Assembly (NCBI GenBank): GCA_037951165.1
Contig: JBBDHG010000106.1
Span: 295,501 to 359,500 of the forward strand
Direction: 5' to 3'
Length of the DNA stretch: 64,000 bases
Origin: Lophius americanus
Lineage: Eukaryota > Chordata > Actinopteri > Lophiiformes > Lophiidae
Of this stretch, positions 1 through 12,461 are shown piece after piece. The notes beneath the pieces were generated by a model. It searched no databases, was not told where the DNA came from, and saw nothing but the letters and a program-made list of their open reading frames with translations. A program made the position numbers and the translations under genes. Position 1 is the first letter of the stretch, and every line of letters starts with the position of its first letter.

Positions 1-3000
1 TGAGGTGTAGGTGTTGTAAAGAGACGATGAGGTGTAGCTGTTCTACAGAGAAGATGACGTCTAGCTTTTCTAGAAAGAAGATGAGGTGTAGGCATTCTAC
101 ATAAAAGATGAGCTTCAGCTGTTCTACAGAGAATATGACATGTAGGTGGTGTACAGAGAAGATATGAGTGTAGCTCTTCTAGAAAGAAGATGAGGTGTAG
201 GTGTTCTACAGAGAAGATGAGGTGTAGGTGTTCAACAGAGAAGATATGAGTGTATATGTTCTACAAAGAAGATGAGGTGTAGGTGTTCTATAGAGAAGAT
301 AAGAGTGTAGAATTTCTGGAAAGAAGATGAGGTGTAGGTTGTCTACAGAGAAGATGACGTGTAGGTGTTCTACAAAGAAGATTTGAGTGTAGCTGTTCTA
401 GACAGTTGAGGTGTAGGTGTTGTACAGAGAAGATGAGGTATAACTGTTCTACAGAGAAGATGATGTGTGGGTGTTCTACAAAGAGGATTTGACTGTAGCT
501 TTTCTAGAAAGAAGATGTGGTGTAGGTGTTCTACAGATAAGATGAGGTGTAGCTTTTCTACAGAGAAGATATGAGTGTAGCTTTTCTAATAAGAAAATCA
601 GGTGTAGCTGTTCTACAGAGAAGATGAGTTTTAGGTGTTGTACAGAGAAGATGAGGTGTAGCTGTTCTACAGAGAAGATGACGTGTAGGTGATTTACAGA
701 AAATATATGAGTGTAGCTTTTCTAGGAAGAAGATGAGGTGTAGCTGTTCTACAGAGAAGATGAGGTGTAAGTCTTGTACAGAGAAGATGAGGTGTAGGTG
801 TTCAACAGAGAAGATATGAGTGTTTATGTTCTACAAAGAAGATGAGGTGTAGGCGTTCCAATGATAAGATATGCTGTAGGTGTTCTACAGAGAAGATGAG
901 GTGTAGGTTGTCTACAGAGAAGATGAGGTGTAGGTGTTCCACAGAGAAGATATGAGTGTATATGTTCTACAAACAAGATTAGGTGTAGGTGTTCTACAGA
1001 GAAGATAAGAGTGTAGAATTTCTGGAAAGAAGATGAGGTGTAGGTTGTCTACAGAGAAGATGAGGTGTAACTGTTCTACAGAGAAGATGAAGTGTAGGTG
1101 TTCTACAGAGAATATTGAGTGTAGGTGTTCTACAGAGAAGATATGAGTGTAGCTTTTCTAGAAAGAAGATGAGGTGGAGGTGTTGCACACAGAAGATGAG
1201 GTGTAGCTGTTCTACAGAGAAGATTGCGTGTAGGTGTTCTACAAATAAGATATGAGTTTAGCTTTTCTAGAAAGAAGATGTGGTGTAGGCGATATACAGA
1301 GAAGATGAGGTGTGTCTGTTCTACAGAGAAGATGAGGTGTAGGTGTTCTACAGAGAAGATATGAGTGTAGCTTTTCTAGAGAGAAAATGAGGTGTAGGTG
1401 CTCTACAGAGAAGATGAGGTGTAGCTGTTCTACAGAGAAGAAGAGATGTGGTTGTTCTACAGAGAAGATGAGGTGTAGGTGTTCTACAGAGACGATATGA
1501 GTGTAGCTGTTCTAGAAAGAAGATGAGGTCTAGGCGTTCTACAGAGAAGATCAGGTGTGGCTGTTCTACAGAGAAGATGAGGTTTAGGTGTTTTACAGAG
1601 AAGATGAGGTCTAGCTTTTCTAGAAAGAAGATAAGGTGTAGGTGTTGTACAGAGAAGATGAGGTGTAGGTGTTCAACAGAGAAGACATTAGTGTATATGT
1701 TCTACAAAGAAGATGAGGTGTAGGTTGTCTACAGAAAAGATGAGGTGTAGGTGTTCTACAGAGAAGATGAGGTGTAGCTGTTCTACAACGAAGATGAGGT
1801 GAAGGTGTTATACAGAGAAGATAAGAGTGTAGAATTTCTGGAAAGAAGATGACGTGTAGGTTGTCTACAGAGAAGATATGAGTGTAGCTTTTCTAGAAAG
1901 ATGTTGAGGTCTAGGTGTTGTACAGAGAAGATGAGGTGTAGGTGTTCAACAGAGAAGACATGAGTGTATATGTTCTACAAAGAAGATGAGGTGTAGGTTG
2001 TCTACAGAAAAGATGAGGTGTAGGTGTTCTACAGAGACAATGAGGTGTAGCTGTTCTACAACGAAGATGAGGTGAAGGTGTTCTACAGAGAAGATACGAG
2101 TGTAGAATTTCTGGAAAGAAGATGACGTGTAGGTTGTCTACAGAGAAGATATGAGTGTAGCTTTTCTAGAAAGATGTTGAGGTGTAGGTGGTGTACAGAG
2201 AAGATGAATTTGTAGCTGTTCTACAGAGAAGATGAAGTGTAGGTGTTCTACAAAAAAGATATGAGTGTAGCTTTTCTAATAAGAAGATGAGGTGTAGCTG
2301 TTCTACAGAGAAGATGACGTGAAGGTGTTCTACAGAAAAGATATGAGTGTAGCTTTTCTAATAAGAAGATGAGGTGTAGCTGTTCTACAGAGAAGATGAC
2401 GTGAAGGTGTTCTACAGAAAAGATATGAGTGTAGCTTTTCTAATAAGAAGATGAGGTGTAGCTGTTCTACAGAGAAACTGAGGTGTAGGTGTTCTACGGA
2501 GAGAAGATACGAGTTGAGCTTTTCTAGAAAGACGATGAGATGTAGGTTGTCTACAGAGAAGATGAGGTCTAGGTGTTGTACAGAGAAGATGAGGTGTAGG
2601 TGTTCAACAGAGAAGACATGAGTGTATATGTTCTACAAAGAAGATGAGGTGTAGGTTGTCTACAGAAAAGATGAGGTGTAGGTGTTCTACAGAGAAGATG
2701 AGGTGTGGCTGTTCTAGAAAGAAGATGAGGTCTAGGCGTTCTACAGAGAAGATCAGGTGTGGCTGTTCTACAGAGAAGATGAGGTTTAGGTGTTTTACAG
2801 AGAAGATGAGGTCTAGCTTTTCTAGAAAGAAGATAAGGTGTAGGCGTTGTACAGAGAAGATGAGTTGTAGCTGTTCTACAGAAAAAATGAGGTGTAGGTG
2901 TTCTACAGAGAAGATGAGGTGTGGCTGTTCTACAGAGACGATGAGGTGTAGGTGTTCTACAGAGAAGATATGAGTGTTGCTTTTCTAGAAAGAGGATGAG

Positions 3001-5251
3001 GTGTAGCTGTTCTACAAAGAAGATGAGGTGTAAGCATTAACCATATTAGATATGCCGTAGGTGTTCTACAGAAAAGATGAGGTGTAGGTTGTCAAGAGAG
3101 AAGATGAGGTGTAGGTGTTCAACAGTTAAGATATGAGTGTAGCTTTTCTAGAAAGAAGATGAGGTGTAGGTGTTCTACAGAGACAATGAGGTCTAGCTGT
3201 TCTACAACGAAGATGAGGTGAAGGTGTTCTACAGAGAAGATAAGAGTGTAGAATTTCTGGAAAGAAGATGACGTGTAGGTTGTCTACAGAGAAGATATAA
3301 GTGTAGCTTTTCTAGAAAGATGTTGAGGTGTAGGTGTTGTACAGAGAAGATGAATTTGTAGCTGTTCTACAGAGAAGATGAAGTGTAGGTGTTCTACAAA
3401 AAAGATATGAGTGTAGCTTTTCTAATAAGAAGATGAGGTGTAGCTGTTCTACAGAGAAGATGACGTGAAGGTGTTCTACAGAAAAGATATGAGTGTAGCT
3501 TTTCTAATAAGAAGATGAGGTGTAGCTGTTCTACGGAGAAACTGAGGTGTAGGTGTTCTACGGAGAGAAGATACGAGTTGAGCTTTTCTAGAAAGACGAT
3601 GAGATGTAGGTTGTCTACAGAGAAGATGAGGTCTAAGTGTTGTACAGAGAAGATGAGGTGTAGGTGTTCAACAGAGAAGACATGAGTGTATATGTTCTAC
3701 AAAGAAGATGAGGTGTAGGCTGTCTACAGAAAAGATGAGGTGTAGGTGTTCTACAGAGAAGATATGAGTATATATGTTCTACAAACAAGATTAGGTGTAG
3801 GTGTTCTACAGAGAAGATGACATGTAGGTGTTCTATAAATAAGATTTGAGTTGAGCTTTTATAGAAAGAAGTTGAGGTGTAGGTGTTGCACAGAGAAGAT
3901 GAGGTGTAACTGTTCTACAGAGAAGATGAAGTGTAGGTGTTCTACAGAGAAGATATGAGTGTAGGTGTTCTACAGAGAAGATATGAGTGTAGCTTTTTTA
4001 GAAAGAAGATGAGGTGGAGGTGTTGCACACAGAAGATGAGGTGTAGCTGTTCTACAGAAAAGATGGCGTGTAGGTGTTCTACAAATAAGATATGAGTTTA
4101 GCTTTTCTAGAAAGAAGATGTGGTGTAGGCGATATACAGAGAAGATGAGGTGTGTCTGTTCTACAGAGAAGATGAGGTGTAGGTGTTCTACAGAGAAGAT
4201 ATGAGTGTAGCTGTTCTAGAAAGAAGACGAGGTCTAGGCGTTCTACAGAGAAGATCAGGTGTGGCTGTTCTACAGAGAAGATGAGGTTTAGGTCTTTTAC
4301 AGAGAAGATGAGGTCTAGCTTTTCTAGAAAGAAGATAAGGTGTAGGTGTTGTACAGAGAAGATGAGGTGTAGCTGTTCTACAGAAAAAATGAGGTGTAGG
4401 TGTTCTACAGAGAAGATGAGGTGTGGCTGTTCTACAGAGACGATGAGGTGTAGGTGTTCTACAGAGAAGATATGAGTGTTGCTTTTCTAGAAAGAGGATG
4501 AGGTGTAGCTGTTCTACAAAGAAGATGAGGTGTAAGCATTAACCATATAAGATATGCTGTAGGTGTTCTACAGAAAAGATGAGGTGTAGGTTGTCAAGAG
4601 AGAAGATGAGGTGTAGGTGTTCAACAGTTAAGATATGAGTGTAGCTTTTCTAGAAAGAAGATGAGGTGTAGGTGTTCTACAGAGACAATGAGGTGTAGCT
4701 GTTCTACAACGAAGATGAGGTGAAGGTGTTCTACAGAGAAGATAAGAGTGTAGAATTTCTGGAAAGAAGATGACGTGTAGGTTGTCTACAGAGAAGATAT
4801 GAGTGTAGCTTTTCTAGAAAGATGTTGAGGTGTAGGTGTTGTACAGAGAAGATGAATTTGTAGCTGTTCTACAGAGAAGATGACGTGCAGGTGTTCTACA
4901 ATAAAGATATGAGTGTAGCTTTTCTAATAAGAAGATGAGGTGTAGCTGTTCTACAGAGAAACTGAGGTGTAGGTGTTCTACGGACAAGATATGAGTGTAG
5001 AATTTCTGGAAAGAAGATGAGGTGTAGGTTGTCTACAGAGAAGATGATGTGTAGGTTTTCTACAAAGAAGATTTGAGTGTAGATTTTCTAGAAAGAAGTT
5101 GAGGTGTCGGTGTTGTACAGAGAAGATGAGGTGTAGCTGTTCTACAGAGAAGAGGACGTGTAGGTATTCTACAGAGAAGATGACATGTAGCCGTTATACA
5201 GAGAAGATGAGGTGTAGGTGTTCTACAGAGAAGATGACGTGTAGGTGTTCT
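1..5251. repeat. 5.2-kb block, duplicated at 11092
   Basis: This stretch of the satellite matches 11092-15959 almost base for base. The offset is 11,091 bp up to about 2,393 and 10,708 bp after about 2,777, because the second copy lacks about 383 bp (roughly 14 units). The first 1,370 bp also match 7865-9234 at an offset of 7,864 bp. The match to the second copy stops near 5,251. Confidence 0.85.
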
Positions 5252-5923
5252 ACATAGAAGATACGAGTTGAGCTTTTCTAGAAAGACGATGAGATGTAGT
5301 TTGTCTACAGAGAAGATGAGGTCTAGGTGTTGTACAGAGAAGATGAGGTGTAGGTGTTCAACAGAGAAGATATGAGTGTATTTGTTCTACAAAGAAGATG
5401 AGGTGTAGGCGTTCCACAGATATGATATGCTGTAGCTGTTCTACAGAAAATATATTAATTGAGCTTTTCTAGAAAGAAGATGAGGTGTAGGTTGTCTACA
5501 GAGAAGATGAGGTTTAGGTCTTGTACAGAGAAGATGAGGTGTAAGTGTTCAACAGAGAAGACATGAGTGTATATGTTCTACAAAGAAGATGAGGTGTAGG
5601 CGTTCCACAGATAAGATATGCTGTAGGTGTTGTACAGAGAAGATGAGGTGTAGGTTGTCTACAGAGAAGATGAGGTTTAGCTGTTCTACAGAGAAGCTGA
5701 GGTTTAGCTGTTCTACAGAGAAGATGACGTTCAGGTGTTCTACAGAGAAGATGAGATGTAGGTGTTGTACAGAGAAGATGAGGTGTAGGTGTTGTACAGA
5801 GAAGATGAGGTGTAGGTGTTCTACAGAGAAGATGGCGTGTAGCCGTTCTACAGAGAAGATGAGGTGTGGCTGTTCTACAGAGAAGATGAGGTGTTAGTGT
5901 TCTACGGAGAAGATATTAGTGTA

Positions 5924-8900
5924 GAATTTCTGGAAAGAAGATGAGGTGTAGGTTGTCTAGAGAGAAGATGACGTGTAGGTGTTCTACAGAGAAGATACGA
6001 GGTGTAGGTTGTCTACAGAGAAGATGACGTGTAGGTGTTCTACAGAGGAGATGAGGTGTAGCTGTTCTACAAAGAAGTTGAGGTGTAGGTGTTCTACAGA
6101 GAAGATAAGGGTGTAGAATTTCTGGAAAGAAGATGACGTGTAGGTTGTCTACAGAGAAGATGAGGTGTGGCTGTTCTACAGAGAAGATGAGGTGTAGGTG
6201 TTCTACGGAGAAGATATGAGTGTAGAATTTCTGGAAAGAAGATGAGGTGTAGGTTGTCTACAGAGAAGATGACGTGTAGGTGTTCTACAGAGAAGATACG
6301 AGGTGTAGGTTGTCTACAGAGAAGATGACGTCTAGGTGTTGAACAGAGAAGATGAGGTGTAGGTGTTCAACAGAGAAGATTTGAGTGTATATGTTCTACA
6401 AAGAAGAATAGGTGTAGGCGGTCCACAGATATGATATGCTGTAGCTGTTCTACAGAGAAGATGAGGTGTACGTATTCAACAGAGAAGATATGAGTGTTTA
6501 TGTTCTACAAAGAATACAAGGTGTAGACATTCCACAGATTAGATATGCTGTAGGTGTTGTACAGAGAAGATGAGGTGTAGGTTGTCTACAAAAAGGATGG
6601 GGTGTAGGTTTTGTGCAGAGAAGATGAGGTGTAGATTGTCTACAGAGAAAATGAGGTGTAGCTGTTCTACAGAGAAGAAGACGTTCAGGTGTTCTACAGA
6701 GAAGATGAGGTGTAGGTGTTGTACAGAGAAGATGAGGTGTAGCTGATCTACAGAGAAGATGAGGTGTAGGCGTTCTAAAAAGAAGATATAGGTGTAGCTT
6801 TTCTAGAAAGAAAATGAGGTGTAAGTGTTCTACAGAGAAGATGAGGTGTAGCTGTTCACAGGTTTTTGTTGTTCTACAAAGAAGATGAGGTGTAGGCGTT
6901 CCACAGATAAGATATGCTGTAGGTGTTGTACAGAGAAGATGAGGTGTAGGTTGTCTACAGAGAAGATGAGGTGTGGCTGTTCTACAGAGAAGATGAGGTG
7001 TAGGTGTTCTACGGAGAAGATGACGTGTAGGTGTTCTACACAGAAGATACGAGTTGAGCTTTTCTAGAAAGACGATGAGATGTAGGTTGTCTACAGAGAA
7101 GATGAGGTCTAGGTGTTGTACAGAGAAGATGAGGTGTAGGTGTTCAACAGAGAAGATATGAGTGTATATGTTCTACAAAGAAGATGAGGTGTAGGCGTTC
7201 CACAGATATGATATGCTGTAGCTGTTCTACAGAGAAGATGAGGTGTAGGTTGTCTACAGAAAAGATGAGGTGTAGGTGTTCAACAGAGAAGATATGAGTG
7301 TATATGTTCTACAAAGACGATGAGGTGAAGGTGTTCTATAGAGAAGATAAGAGTGTAGAATTTCTGGAAAGAAGATGAGGTGTAGGTGTTCTACAGAGAA
7401 GATATGAGTGTAGCTTTTCTAGAAAGAGGATGAGGTATAGCTGTTCTAAAAAGAAGATGACGTGTAGGCGTTCCACACATAATATATGCTGTAGGTGTTC
7501 TACAGAGAAGATGAGGTGTAGGTTGTCTACAGAGAAGATGAGGTCTAGCTGTTCCACAGAGAAGATGACGTGTAGGTGTTCTACAGAGAAGATATGAGTG
7601 TAGTTTTTCTAGAAAGAAGATGAAGTGTAAGAGTTCTACTGAGAAGATGAGGTGTAGGTGTTGTACAGAGAAGATGCGGTGTAGGCTTTCTACAGAGAAG
7701 ATGAGGTGTGGCTGTTCTAGAAAGAAGATGAGGTGTAGGCGTTCCACAGATAAGATATGCTGTAGGTGTTCTACAAAGAAGATGAGGTATAGGTGTTCTA
7801 CAGAGAAGATATGACTGTAGCTTTTCTAGAAAGAAGATGAGGTGTAGGTTGTCTACATAGAAGATGAGGTGTAGGTGTTGTAAAGAGACGATGAGGTGTA
7901 GCTGTTCTACAGAGAAGATGACGTCTAGCTTTTCTAGAAAGAAGATGAGGTGTAGGCATTCTACATAAAAGATGAGCTTCAGCTGTTCTACAGAGAATAT
8001 GACATGTAGGTGGTGTACAGAGAAGATATGAGTGTAGCTCTTCTAGAAAGAAGATGAGGTGTAGGTGTTCTACAGAGAAGATGAGGTGTAGGTGTTCAAC
8101 AGAGAAGATATGAGTGTATATGTTCTACAAAGAAGATGAGGTGTAGGTGTTCTATAGAGAAGATAAGAGTGTAGAATTTCTGGAAAGAAGATGAGGTGTA
8201 GGTTGTCTACAGAGAAGATGACGTGTAGGTGTTCTACAAAGAAGATTTGAGTGTAGCTGTTCTAGACAGTTGAGGTGTAGGTGTTGTACAGAGAAGATGA
8301 GGTATAACTGTTCTACAGAGAAGATGATGTGTGGGTGTTCTACAAAGAGGATTTGACTGTAGCTTTTCTAGAAAGAAGATGTGGTGTAGGTGTTCTACAG
8401 ATAAGATGAGGTGTAGCTTTTCTACAGAGAAGATATGAGTGTAGCTTTTCTAATAAGAAAATCAGGTGTAGCTGTTCTACAGAGAAGATGAGTTTTAGGT
8501 GTTGTACAGAGAAGATGAGGTGTAGCTGTTCTACAGAGAAGATGACGTGTAGGTGATTTACAGAAAATATATGAGTGTAGCTTTTCTAGGAAGAAGATGA
8601 GGTGTAGCTGTTCTACAGAGAAGATGAGGTGTAAGTCTTGTACAGAGAAGATGAGGTGTAGGTGTTCAACAGAGAAGATATGAGTGTTTATGTTCTACAA
8701 AGAAGATGAGGTGTAGGCGTTCCAATGATAAGATATGCTGTAGGTGTTCTACAGAGAAGATGAGGTGTAGGTTGTCTACAGAGAAGATGAGGTGTAGGTG
8801 TTCCACAGAGAAGATATGAGTGTATATGTTCTACAAACAAGATTAGGTGTAGGTGTTCTACAGAGAAGATAAGAGTGTAGAATTTCTGGAAAGAAGATGA

Positions 8901-11900
8901 GGTGTAGGTTGTCTACAGAGAAGATGAGGTGTAACTGTTCTACAGAGAAGATGAAGTGTAGGTGTTCTACAGAGAATATTGAGTGTAGGTGTTCTACAGA
9001 GAAGATATGAGTGTAGCTTTTCTAGAAAGAAGATGAGGTGGAGGTGTTGCACACAGAAGATGAGGTGTAGCTGTTCTACAGAGAAGATTGCGTGTAGGTG
9101 TTCTACAAATAAGATATGAGTTTAGCTTTTCTAGAAAGAAGATGTGGTGTAGGCGATATACAGAGAAGATGAGGTGTGTCTGTTCTACAGAGAAGATGAG
9201 GTGTAGGTGTTCTACAGAGAAGATATGAGTGTAGAATTTCTGGAAAGAAGATGAGGTGTAGGTTGTCTAGAGAGAAGATGACGTGTAGGTGTTCTACAGA
9301 GGAGATGAGGTGTAGCTGTTCTACAAAGAAGTTGAGGTGTAGGTGTTCTACAGAGAAGATAAGGGTGTAGAATTTCTGGAAAGAAGATGACGTGTAGGTT
9401 GTCTACAGAGAAGATGAGGTGTAGGTGTTCTACGGAGAAGATATGAGTGTAGAATTTCTGGAAAGAAGATGAGGTGTAGGTTGTCTACAGAGAAGATGAC
9501 GTGTAGGTGTTCTACAGAGAAGATACGAGGTGTAGGTTGTCTACAGAGAAGATGACGTCTAGGTGTTGAACAGAGAAGATGAGGTGTAGGTGTTCAACAG
9601 AGAAGATTTGAGTGTATATGTTCTACAAAGAAGAATAGGTGTAGGCGGTCCACAGATATGATATGCTGTAGCTGTTCTACAGAGAAGATGAGGTGTACGT
9701 ATTCAACAGAGAAGATATGAGTGTTTATGTTCTACAAAGAATACAAGGTGTAGACATTCCACAGATTAGATATGCTGTAGGTGTTGTACAGAGAAGATGA
9801 GGTGTAGGTTGTCTACAAAAAGGATGGGGTGTAGGTTTTGTGCAGAGAAGATGAGGTGTAGATTGTCTACAGAGAAAATGAGGTGTAGCTGTTCTACAGA
9901 GAAGAAGACGTTCAGGTGTTCTACAGAGAAGATGAGGTGTAGGTGTTGTACAGAGAAGATGAGGTGTAGCTGATCTACAGAGAAGATGAGGTGTAGGCGT
10001 TCTAAAAAGAAGATATAGGTGTAGCTTTTCTAGAAAGAAAATGAGGTGTAAGTGTTCTACAGAGAAGATGAGGTGTAGCTGTTCACAGGTTTTTGTTGTT
10101 CTACAAAGAAGATGAGGTGTAGGCGTTCCACAGATAAGATATGCTGTAGGTGTTGTACAGAGAAGATGAGGTGTAGGTTGTCTACAGAGAAGATGAGGTG
10201 TGGCTGTTCTACAGAGAAGATGAGGTGTAGGTGTTCTACGGAGAAGATGACGTGTAGGTGTTCTACACAGAAGATACGAGTTGAGCTTTTCTAGAAAGAC
10301 GATGAGATGTAGGTTGTCTACAGAGAAGATGAGGTCTAGGTGTTGTACAGAGAAGATGAGGTGTAGGTGTTCAACAGAGAAGATATGAGTGTATATGTTC
10401 TACAAAGAAGATGAGGTGTAGGCGTTCCACAGATATGATATGCTGTAGCTGTTCTACAGAGAAGATGAGGTGTAGGTTGTCTACAGAAAAGATGAGGTGT
10501 AGGTGTTCAACAGAGAAGATATGAGTGTATATGTTCTACAAAGACGATGAGGTGAAGGTGTTCTATAGAGAAGATAAGAGTGTAGAATTTCTGGAAAGAA
10601 GATGAGGTGTAGGTGTTCTACAGAGAAGATATGAGTGTAGCTTTTCTAGAAAGAGGATGAGGTATAGCTGTTCTAAAAAGAAGATGACGTGTAGGCGTTC
10701 CACACATAATATATGCTGTAGGTGTTCTACAGAGAAGATGAGGTGTAGGTTGTCTACAGAGAAGATGAGGTCTAGCTGTTCCACAGAGAAGATGACGTGT
10801 AGGTGTTCTACAGAGAAGATATGAGTGTAGTTTTTCTAGAAAGAAGATGAAGTGTAAGAGTTCTACTGAGAAGATGAGGTGTAGGTGTTGTACAGAGAAG
10901 ATGCGGTGTAGGCTTTCTACAGAGAAGATGAGGTGTGGCTTTTCTAGAAAGAAGATGAGGTGTAGGCGTTCCACAGATAAGATATGCTGTAGGTGTTCTA
11001 CAAAGAAGATGAGGTATAGGTGTTCTACAGAGAAGATATGACTGTAGCTTTTCTAGAAAGAAGATGAGGTGTAGGTTGTCTACATAGAAGATGAGGTGTA
11101 GGTGTTGTAAAGAGACGATGAGGTGTAGCTGTTCTACAGAGAAGATGACGTCTAGCTTTTCTAGAAAGAATATGAGGTGTAGGCATTCTACATAAAAGAT
11201 GAGCTTCAGCTGTTCTACAGAGAATATGACATGTAGGTGGTGTACAGAGAAGATATGAGTGTAGCTCTTCTAGAAAGAAGATGAGGTGTAGGTGTTCTAC
11301 AGAGAAGATGAGGTGTAGGTGTTCAACAGAGAAGATATGAGTGTATATGTTCTACAAAGAAGATGAGGTGTAGGTGTTCTATAGAGAAGATAAGAGTGTA
11401 GAATTTCTGGAAAGAAGATGAGGTGTAGGTTGTCTACAGAGAAGATGACGTGTAGGTGTTCTACAAAGAAGATTTGAGTGTAGCTGTTCTAGACAGTTGA
11501 GGTGTAGGTGTTGTACAGAGAAGATGAGGTATAACTGTTCTACAGAGAAGATGATGTGTGGGTGTTCTACAAAGAGGATTTGACTGTAGCTTTTCTAGAA
11601 AGAAGATGTGGTGTAGGTGTTCTACAGATAAGATGAGGTGTAGCTTTTCTACAGAGAAGATATGAGTGTAGCTTTTCTAATAAGAAAATCAGGTGTAGCT
11701 GTTCTACAGAGAAGATGAGTTTTAGGTGTTGTACAGAGAAGATGAGGTGTAGCTGTTCTACAGAGAAGATGACGTGTAGGTGATTTACAGAAAATATATG
11801 AGTGTAGCTTTTCTAGGAAGAAGATGAGGTGTAGCTGTTCTACAGAGAAGATGAGGTGTAAGTCTTGTACAGAGAAGATGAGGTGTAGGTGTTCAACAGA

Positions 11901-12461
11901 GAAGATATGAGTGTTTATGTTCTACAAAGAAGATGAGGTGTAGGCGTTCCAATGATAAGATATGCTGTAGGTGTTCTACAGAGAAGATGAGGTGTAGGTT
12001 GTCTACAGAGAAGATGAGGTGTAGGTGTTCCACAGAGAAGATATGAGTGTATATGTTCTACAAACAAGATTAGGTGTAGGTGTTCTACAGAGAAGATAAG
12101 AGTGTAGAATTTCTGGAAAGAAGATGAGGTGTAGGTTGTCTACAGAGAAGATGAGGTGTAACTGTTCTACAGAGAAGATGAAGTGTAGGTGTTCTACAGA
12201 GAATATTGAGTGTAGGTGTTCTACAGAGAAGATATGAGTGTAGCTTTTCTAGAAAGAAGATGAGGTGGAGGTGTTGCACACAGAAGATGAGGTGTAGCTG
12301 TTCTACAGAGAAGATTGCGTGTAGGTGTTCTACAAATAAGATATGAGTTTAGCTTTTCTAGAAAGAAGATGTGGTGTAGGCGATATACAGAGAAGATGAG
12401 GTGTGTCTGTTCTACAGAGAAGATGAGGTGTAGGTGTTCTACAGAGAAGATATGAGTGTAG
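5924..12461. repeat. Tandem 3.2-kb higher-order repeat, two copies
   Basis: About 5924-9234 is followed directly by a second copy at 9235-12461. Across most of the block the offset is exactly 3,227 bp, as with matching landmarks at 6885 and 10112 and at 7336 and 10563. Near the start the offset is 3,254 to 3,311 bp, explained by loss of a few whole units in the second copy. The 1-1370 segment is the tail of a further copy. Confidence 0.85.
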
